Shown here: positions 40,167-45,605 of the stretch, piece by piece
How positions within the stretch are numbered: position 1 is the first letter of the stretch
How the letters are laid out: each line of letters starts with the position of its first letter
From: a virus
IMG/VR virus record: IMGVR_UViG_3300009183_000135
Coordinates: 1-45,605 of that record
Direction: 5' to 3' (one strand)
Length of the DNA: 45,605 bases
The notes under the pieces: model-generated
Database searches by the model: none
What the model was told of the DNA's origin: nothing
The model's input: the letters and a program-made list of their open reading frames with translations, nothing else
Program-made: the position numbers and the translations under genes

Positions 40167-41156
40167 AAAACATTATTAGTAGACGGAGATAATTTATTTA
40201 AGATAGGATTCCATGGAGCCAAGGATGTGTATAACGACGGGGCTCATGTGGGTGGAGTATTTCACTTTGTGAACATACTCCGCAAATTCCTTGATGAACA
40301 CAACCATGATAAAGTTGTTGTGTTTTGGGATGGAGATTCAAATTCATCTATTAGAAAAAGTCTATACCCACAATACAAAGCGAATAGAAGACAAGATATG
40401 AATGAGTACAAGTACGAATCGTATTTGTATCAAAAGTCTCGTGTTAAACAATACTTAGAAGAAGTGTTTGTTCGTCAGGTTGAGATGGTTAGTAATGAGG
40501 CGGATGACCTTATTGCATACTATTGTAAGATATCCAAGGATGAGAATATTATTATTTTTTCTGCGGATAAAGACCTAACACAACTTATTTCGGAAAGAGT
40601 TACAATCTATTCTCCAATTACAAAACAATACTTCAAGAATGGTGATATGATTACCATTAATAAAGTGGACATTCCACATTATAATGTATTGTTAACTAAG
40701 ATATTCACTGGAGACAAATCAGATAACATTGACGGTATTGAAGGTCTTGGGGAAAAAACTTTAATTAAATACTTTCCACAAGTGCAGGAAAAACCATGCA
40801 CTGTTGAGGAATTACTGTATATTGCAGGAAATATCGAGCAAAAAAAACCAATTAAAACATTGGGTAATATTTTGATTGGTAAAACAAAATCAACTATACT
40901 TGGAGAAGAGTTTTATAACACAAACAAAAAGATAGTTGACCTGACAAATCCTTTAATAACTGATGATGGAAAAGAATTAGTTGAACAAATCCTAACTGAC
41001 ACTATAGACCCTACAGATAGGGGATATAAGAACTTAATGAGAATGATGATGGAAGATGGTCTCTTTAAGTATTTACCCAAAAATGACGAAGCTTGGGTTA
41101 ACTTCCTTACACCATTTATGAAATTAACAAGAAAAGAAAAAAGACACAAAAAATAA
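40161..41156 (+). CDS. rnh: 5'-3' exonuclease / RNase H of the FEN family (T4 rnh-like)
   Basis: 331 residues. N-terminal LLVDGDNLFKIGFHG carries the first metal-binding acids (Asp8, Asp10). VVFWDGDSNSSIRKSLYPQY, YKANRR, NEADDLIAYY and FSADKDLTQL follow. FTGDKSDNIDGIEGLGEKT is the helix-hairpin-helix region of FEN nucleases. It should remove RNA primers and flaps from Okazaki fragments. It begins at GTG; no better in-frame ATG is near, and the conserved LLVDGDN is only a few residues in. It is in the replication operon, with the following gene 5 nt downstream. Confidence 0.88.
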   Translation: MIKTLLVDGDNLFKIGFHGAKDVYNDGAHVGGVFHFVNILRKFLDEHNHDKVVVFWDGDSNSSIRKSLYPQYKANRRQDMNEYKYESYLYQKSRVKQYLEEVFVRQVEMVSNEADDLIAYYCKISKDENIIIFSADKDLTQLISERVTIYSPITKQYFKNGDMITINKVDIPHYNVLLTKIFTGDKSDNIDGIEGLGEKTLIKYFPQVQEKPCTVEELLYIAGNIEQKKPIKTLGNILIGKTKSTILGEEFYNTNKKIVDLTNPLITDDGKELVEQILTDTIDPTDRGYKNLMRMMMEDGLFKYLPKNDEAWVNFLTPFMKLTRKEKRHKK

Positions 41157-41161
41157 AAATT

Positions 41162-41614
41162 ATGAAAGAGCAAGACAGTACCAAAATGGAATTCTTATTG
41201 ACGTTAAACGACAATATTGTGGTTCAAAGATTTTTCAATGTTAGAGGGTATAATCCTAAAGCAAAAAACTCTTTAGATTTACATTATTTCTTGGAACAGT
41301 TCCAACAAGAATTACATTATCATTTAAAAATGAAAACCGTTATCTATATGATTGATAACAAAGACGCGATTTGTGCGGACCCAACAATTATGGAGACATC
41401 ATACACTGATGGTAAAGAAGATTTTAACATTTATGTTAAAGTTGGGGAACAGACAATTTGTCATAGAAATTTTGATGGAAAATTATATCCACCAAAAGTT
41501 CGTTATACCGTTGATGTACGACCATTCTTAAAAGAAGTTTTAAGAGAATTGACTGACATTTTTTCAGCCCAAAAATTAAGTTACCAATATTTGAACTTTG
41601 ACCTAAACAGCTAA
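41162..41614 (+). CDS. Protein of unknown function in the replication operon
   Basis: 150 residues, mixed alpha/beta, with FLLTLNDNIVVQRFFNVRGY at the start and later KVRYTVDVRPFLKEVLREL. No catalytic motif was seen. It lies between the exonuclease and helicase genes, where T4-like phages often keep small replication accessory genes such as dsbA, 33 or 59, but the sequence does not allow me to equate it with any of these. Confidence 0.6.
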   Translation: MKEQDSTKMEFLLTLNDNIVVQRFFNVRGYNPKAKNSLDLHYFLEQFQQELHYHLKMKTVIYMIDNKDAICADPTIMETSYTDGKEDFNIYVKVGEQTICHRNFDGKLYPPKVRYTVDVRPFLKEVLRELTDIFSAQKLSYQYLNFDLNS

Positions 41615-41648
41615 ATATTTAATTAAACAAGGGATGCAAATATAACAT

Positions 41649-43022
41649 ATGAACAAGAATTTCGACTACTTAGGGAACACCTTCCAAATACAACTTTTAA
41701 ACCAAATTATCGTAGATAAAGAATTTTCTACATCTATTATGGATGTAATAGAAAGTTCTTACTTTGATAACAAATACTTCAAAATCATTTTACAAATGAC
41801 TAAGGAGTATCATGCAAAATACCAATCGACCCCTAACTTTGACACTCTTGACCAAATTGTTAAATCTGAAATCTCGCAAGAAATTGTTGCTAAAATAGTT
41901 CTTGACACACTTAAACAAGTTAAAGACGCTCCTTTTGAAGGAACTCAATTTGTTCAAGAAAAAGCGTTAAAGTTTTGTAAACAACAGGAACTTCAGAAGG
42001 CTATGGACAGAGCCCAAAAAATTATAACAGAAGGTGATTTTGAATCTTATGATAAAGTTGAGGGATTAGTTCGTGAGGCATTACAAGTAGGCGAAAGAGA
42101 TTTGGGAACAACAGATATCTTCTCCAACCTTGAGACAGTACTTGACGAGGATTTTAGACACCCAATTCCGATGGGAATACCAGGAATTGATAAACTACTT
42201 AAGGGTGGTTTAGCAAAGGGTGAGATTGGGGTTATATTGGCTCCTACGGGGGTTGGTAAAACTACCATCTTAACTAAGATTGCCAACACAGCATTCAATC
42301 TTGGGTATAATGTCCTCCAAATATTTTTTGAAGACAACCCAAAGATTGTACAACGTAAACATTTTACACTTTGGACTGGTATTGAACCTGATAATCTTGT
42401 AATACATAAAGAAACGGTTATGAGTAAAATTACCGAGATTAAAGAAACTATGAAGAACGAGTTAATTTTAAAAAAATTACCTTCAGATTCTATGACTATG
42501 AATCAAATCAAAAACCAAATCAGAAAAATGATTGCTGATGGTACAAAGATTGACTTGGTTCTTTTGGATTACATCGACTGTGTTGTACCTGAAAGTTCAA
42601 GTAAAGACGAATGGAAAGCAGAAGGTTCGGTAATGAGAGGATTTGAGGCAATGTGTCACGAGTTATCATTAGTTGGTTGGACAGCAACTCAAGGTAATAG
42701 GTCATCAATTTCATCTGAAGTTGTGACTACAGACCAAATGGGTGGGTCAATCAAGAAAGCACAAGTAGGTCACGTTATCATTTCCTTGGCTAAAACTTTA
42801 ACACAAAAAGAAATGAATTTGGCAACCATTGCAATTACTAAGTCACGTATTGGTAAAGATGGGGTTGTTTTTGAAAACTGTAAATTTAACAATGAATTAC
42901 TTGAAATTGATACTGAAAGTTCAGTAACATTCTTAGGGTTTGAAGAACAACAGGAAGAAAGAAAACGTGATAGAGTTAAAGAACTTTTGGAAAAAAGAAA
43001 ACAAAGAGAACAACAATCGTAA
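41649..43022 (+). CDS. gp41: DnaB-like replicative helicase (gp41-like)
   Basis: 457 residues, like T4 gp41 (475). The N-terminal ~150 residues are a helical domain ([19 protein letters not shown]). The ATPase domain starts near [18 protein letters not shown], with Walker [10 protein letters not shown] (198-206) and Walker [11 protein letters not shown]. The segment [10 protein letters not shown] and KSRIGKDG, with the Arg finger region, completes a RecA-type DnaB core. It unwinds DNA as a hexamer ahead of the polymerase. The C-terminus is a basic coil ([20 protein letters not shown]). Its leader contains AAATATTTAATTAAAC but no exact TATTTAT. Confidence 0.9.
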   Translation: MNKNFDYLGNTFQIQLLNQIIVDKEFSTSIMDVIESSYFDNKYFKIILQMTKEYHAKYQSTPNFDTLDQIVKSEISQEIVAKIVLDTLKQVKDAPFEGTQFVQEKALKFCKQQELQKAMDRAQKIITEGDFESYDKVEGLVREALQVGERDLGTTDIFSNLETVLDEDFRHPIPMGIPGIDKLLKGGLAKGEIGVILAPTGVGKTTILTKIANTAFNLGYNVLQIFFEDNPKIVQRKHFTLWTGIEPDNLVIHKETVMSKITEIKETMKNELILKKLPSDSMTMNQIKNQIRKMIADGTKIDLVLLDYIDCVVPESSSKDEWKAEGSVMRGFEAMCHELSLVGWTATQGNRSSISSEVVTTDQMGGSIKKAQVGHVIISLAKTLTQKEMNLATIAITKSRIGKDGVVFENCKFNNELLEIDTESSVTFLGFEEQQEERKRDRVKELLEKRKQREQQS

Positions 43023-43041
43023 AAAAATAACAAAAATAACT

Positions 43042-43989
43042 ATGGAAAACATTTTAAAAGAAAACCCTAACAGGTTCGTTATCTTCCCTATTGAACACAA
43101 TGATATATGGGAGTATTATAAACAACATCAAGCAGCATTTTGGACTGCAGAAGAAATTGATTTAACAAATGATATTCGTGATTGGGAGAATTTATCAGAC
43201 AATGAAAAACACTTTGTTAAAAATGTACTGTCATTTTTTGCTGCTTCTGATGGTATTGTAAATGAGAATTTGGCGGAAAACTTCTTAAAAGAAGTTCAGT
43301 ATCCTGAGGCAAAATTCTTTTACGGGTTCCAACTTATGATGGAGAATATACATTCATTAATGTATTCTCTTCTTATTGATACATATGTCTCAAGTGCAGA
43401 AGAAAAAGATGAATGTTTCCATGCAATTGATAGATTACCTGCGGTACAAAAGAAGGCAAAATGGGCTCTTGATTGGATTGAAAATGCATCTTTCCAAGAA
43501 AGATTGGTTGCCTTTGCGGCTGTTGAAGGTATCTTCTTCTCAGGTTCATTCTGTTCAATTTTTTGGATGAAATCAAGAGGAATTATGCAAGGGTTATGTA
43601 ATGCTAATTCATTAATCTTTAAAGATGAAAATCTACACTGTGATTTTGCAATTCACTTGTTGAATAATCACATAGAAAACAAACCAAGTGAAAAAAGAAT
43701 TAGAGAAATCTTATTATCTGCATTGGAAATTGAAAAAGAATTTATCACCGAATCATTACCAGTTTCACTTATTGGTATGAACTCAAACTTAATGAAACAA
43801 TATCTTGAGTTTGTTGTTGATGGATTGTTAATTAAGCTTGGTTGTAAAAAAGAATTTAATGTTGAACAACCCTTTAAATTCATGGAACAAATTGCGGTTG
43901 AAACTAAAGGAAACTTCTTTGAGTCAAGAACCGTAGAATACCAAAAAGCTAAATTAAATGAGACAATTTCTTTTGAGGAAGATTTCTAA
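43042..43989 (+). CDS. nrdB: Ribonucleotide reductase small subunit (NrdB)
   Basis: 315 residues from the ATG at 43042. The frame stays open upstream to an ATG at 42940, but that would overlap 83 nt of the helicase gene, and its product start ([13 protein letters not shown]) is unlike R2 proteins; the A-rich leader before 43042 favours the later start. Diiron and radical-site residues are visible: Asp40 in EEIDL, Glu101 and His104 in MENIHS, Tyr108 as radical tyrosine, and the later [12 protein letters not shown] di-iron tyrosyl-radical class I enzyme is expected, working with NrdA encoded next. Confidence 0.93.
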   Translation: MENILKENPNRFVIFPIEHNDIWEYYKQHQAAFWTAEEIDLTNDIRDWENLSDNEKHFVKNVLSFFAASDGIVNENLAENFLKEVQYPEAKFFYGFQLMMENIHSLMYSLLIDTYVSSAEEKDECFHAIDRLPAVQKKAKWALDWIENASFQERLVAFAAVEGIFFSGSFCSIFWMKSRGIMQGLCNANSLIFKDENLHCDFAIHLLNNHIENKPSEKRIREILLSALEIEKEFITESLPVSLIGMNSNLMKQYLEFVVDGLLIKLGCKKEFNVEQPFKFMEQIAVETKGNFFESRTVEYQKAKLNETISFEEDF

Positions 43990-44000
43990 TATAAAACAAT

Positions 44001-45605
44001 ATGATGTCATTAAAAATTAAAAAAAGAGATGGAGAGGACGCTTCCTTTAATCCACAAAAAATTTACAATAGAATTAAAAGAGCTGCAAAAGGGTTAAATG
44101 TTAATTCGGACGAGATTTTTATTAAAGTTATAACTTCAGTACCAACTGAAGGGTTAATTACAACAAAAGAGTTAGATAAACTTGTATATGAAATTGCTGC
44201 CGCTTATACTGGTAGTCATCATGACTATTCAAGATTAGCATCTTCAGTTGCAATTTCTTCTTACCATAAGGAAACTAAAGATAGTTTTTGTGAAACTATT
44301 ATGGAATTACATTCTACTGGCGTAATCAATGAAAAGTTAATTGAAGTTATGAGCTCTTATGGTCATGACAAAATTGATGAGGTTATTAATCATGAGAAAG
44401 ATTATAACTTTGATTACTTTGCGTGGCGTTCATTACAAGAAATGTACTTGTTAAAGACACCTCAAGGTAAAGTAGTTGAAAGACCACAACACATGTATAT
44501 GAGAGTTGCTTTATGGGTAACAAATTCATTTGAAGAAGCTGTTGAATACTACAACTCATTGTCAAACCAACTTATTTCACCAGCAACACCAATCATTATT
44601 AATTCAGGAACAAAAGTCCCTCAATTAGCATCTTGTGTATTACATTATAATAACTCAGATTCACGTAATGGTTTATTACAAACATTAAATGATATTTCAA
44701 CTTATTCTTCAGACGCTGCGGGAATTGGATTATCAATGTCTAATATCAGAAGTAAAGAAAGTCGTATTAATTCATCAGGTGGATTTGCGGGTGGATTGTT
44801 AAAGTATTTAAAAATTGTTAACGAGTCATTGAGATTCTTTAACCAACAAGGAAGACGACCTGGTAGTGCTGCTATATATATTGAACCATGGCACAAAGAT
44901 GTTATGGACTTGTTAGATATCAAAAAGAACACAGGTGCGGAAGAATTAAGAGCAAGAGATTTATTCACAGCTCTTTGGATTCCCGACAACTTCATGAGAG
45001 CAGTAAAGGAAAGTGCTGATTGGTATTTATTCTGTCCTAACGATATTATTAAAGCTGGTATTAAACCACTTCAAGAATGTTACGGTACTGAATATGAAAC
45101 AAATTATAACAAAGCTGTTGAGTTAGGGATTGGTAAAAAAGTTAAGGCTCAAGATATTTGGACTAAGATTATTGAATCACAAGTTGAGACAGGTGTTCCT
45201 TACTTATGTTCTAAAGACAATGCTAACAAGAAAACAAATCACCAAAACATTGGTGTGATTAAACAATCAAACCTTTGTAATGAGATTTACCAATATACCG
45301 ATGAAGAAACTACCGCAATATGCACATTATCTTCAATGGTATTGAAAAACTTTATTGAGAAAGGTGAGTTTGATTTTAACCTACTTTATAGTGAAGTAAG
45401 AAAGGTTGTTAGTGCTCTTAACAAAGTTATTGATATTAATAGTTACTCAACTGAAAAAGGTAGAAAAGGTGGATTGGACCAAAGAGCAATTGCGATTGGT
45501 ACTCAAGGTTTGGCTGACGTATTTTATTTGATGGATTACATTTTCACATCTGAAGAAGCTAAGAAATTAAATAAAACTATTTTTGAAACTATCTACTTTG
45601 CAGCA
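44001..45605 (+). CDS. nrdA: Ribonucleotide reductase large subunit (NrdA), 3' partial
   Basis: The frame runs from ATG at 44001 to the window edge, 535 codons, so the C-terminus is missing. Residues 1-~90 form an ATP-cone (LKIKKRDGEDASFNPQKIY, ending near SSYHKET), implying dATP/ATP control of activity. Catalytic residues are present: Cys212 in LASCVLHY, Cys426 and Glu428 in NLCNEIY, Cys441 in AICTLSS. The 15-residue gap between the last two cysteines matches the eukaryotic-type R1 (23 in E. coli). It reduces ribonucleoside diphosphates to feed the polymerase. It starts 11 nt after nrdB and the two form an operon. Confidence 0.93.
   Translation, partial: MMSLKIKKRDGEDASFNPQKIYNRIKRAAKGLNVNSDEIFIKVITSVPTEGLITTKELDKLVYEIAAAYTGSHHDYSRLASSVAISSYHKETKDSFCETIMELHSTGVINEKLIEVMSSYGHDKIDEVINHEKDYNFDYFAWRSLQEMYLLKTPQGKVVERPQHMYMRVALWVTNSFEEAVEYYNSLSNQLISPATPIIINSGTKVPQLASCVLHYNNSDSRNGLLQTLNDISTYSSDAAGIGLSMSNIRSKESRINSSGGFAGGLLKYLKIVNESLRFFNQQGRRPGSAAIYIEPWHKDVMDLLDIKKNTGAEELRARDLFTALWIPDNFMRAVKESADWYLFCPNDIIKAGIKPLQECYGTEYETNYNKAVELGIGKKVKAQDIWTKIIESQVETGVPYLCSKDNANKKTNHQNIGVIKQSNLCNEIYQYTDEETTAICTLSSMVLKNFIEKGEFDFNLLYSEVRKVVSALNKVIDINSYSTEKGRKGGLDQRAIAIGTQGLADVFYLMDYIFTSEEAKKLNKTIFETIYFAA

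Noticed and set aside
42940-43041. Longer N-terminus for NrdB from the ATG at 42940
   Set aside because: It would overlap 83 nt of the helicase gene and add 34 Lys/Asn-rich residues unlike R2 proteins. The ATG at 43042 has an A-rich leader and gives a normal length.

Overview
The window looks like part of the genome of a large, AT-rich, tailed phage with a contractile tail (T4-like myovirus) that infects a member of the Bacteroidota. The phage assignment rests on a long contractile-tail module (sheath, tube, frameshifted tail chaperone, tape measure, baseplate and hub proteins) beside a T4-type replication module (family B polymerase, gp32-like SSB, UvsX, 5'-3' exonuclease, DnaB-like helicase, NrdB, NrdA). 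The host inference rests on a promoter before the gp32 gene that matches the Bacteroidota form TTTG-N20-TAnnTTTG, on A-rich leaders with no clear Shine-Dalgarno sequences, and on the codon and base composition. No tRNA, CRISPR array, insertion sequence or attachment site was recognised.

Layout. 1-1926: two tandem paralogous proteins with long Thr/Pro repeat stalks and Cys-containing modules, closed by a strong terminator. 2008-6553: four overlapping glycosyltransferase genes (Skp1-type GlcNAc transferase, GT25, and two HtrL/YibB-like, the last fused to a second GT-A domain). 6570-9764: a small structural protein and DNA polymerase. 9741-14543 on the minus strand: SNF2 helicase, a superoxide dismutase fused to a nuclease-like domain, a putative neck protein and a small protein. 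14599-16569: small virion proteins and a probable tail terminator. 16566-16727 on the minus strand: a 53-residue ribbon-helix-helix-like protein. 16848-37132: the tail module. 37172-38087: two small unknown genes. 38202 to the end: replication, recombination and nucleotide metabolism, with nrdA cut off by the window edge.

Regulation. The 7-mer TATTTAT (often TATTTATA) lies on the coding strand 4-55 nt upstream of twelve start codons, on both strands, mainly before structural genes. It is probably the phage late promoter element. The replication genes lack exact copies, and the gp32 gene instead has a host-type promoter. Hairpins or terminators after the sheath, tube and chaperone genes may set relative expression.

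Most interesting points: (i) mucin-like Thr/Pro-rich proteins next to a glycosyltransferase operon, suggesting that the phage glycosylates its own virion; (ii) a +1 frameshift signal (TTT-TTT-CGC) joining a gp26-like protein to a short downstream frame; (iii) the SOD-nuclease fusion; (iv) the TATTTAT element; (v) an unlisted small RHH gene facing away from the sheath gene with its own copy of that element.
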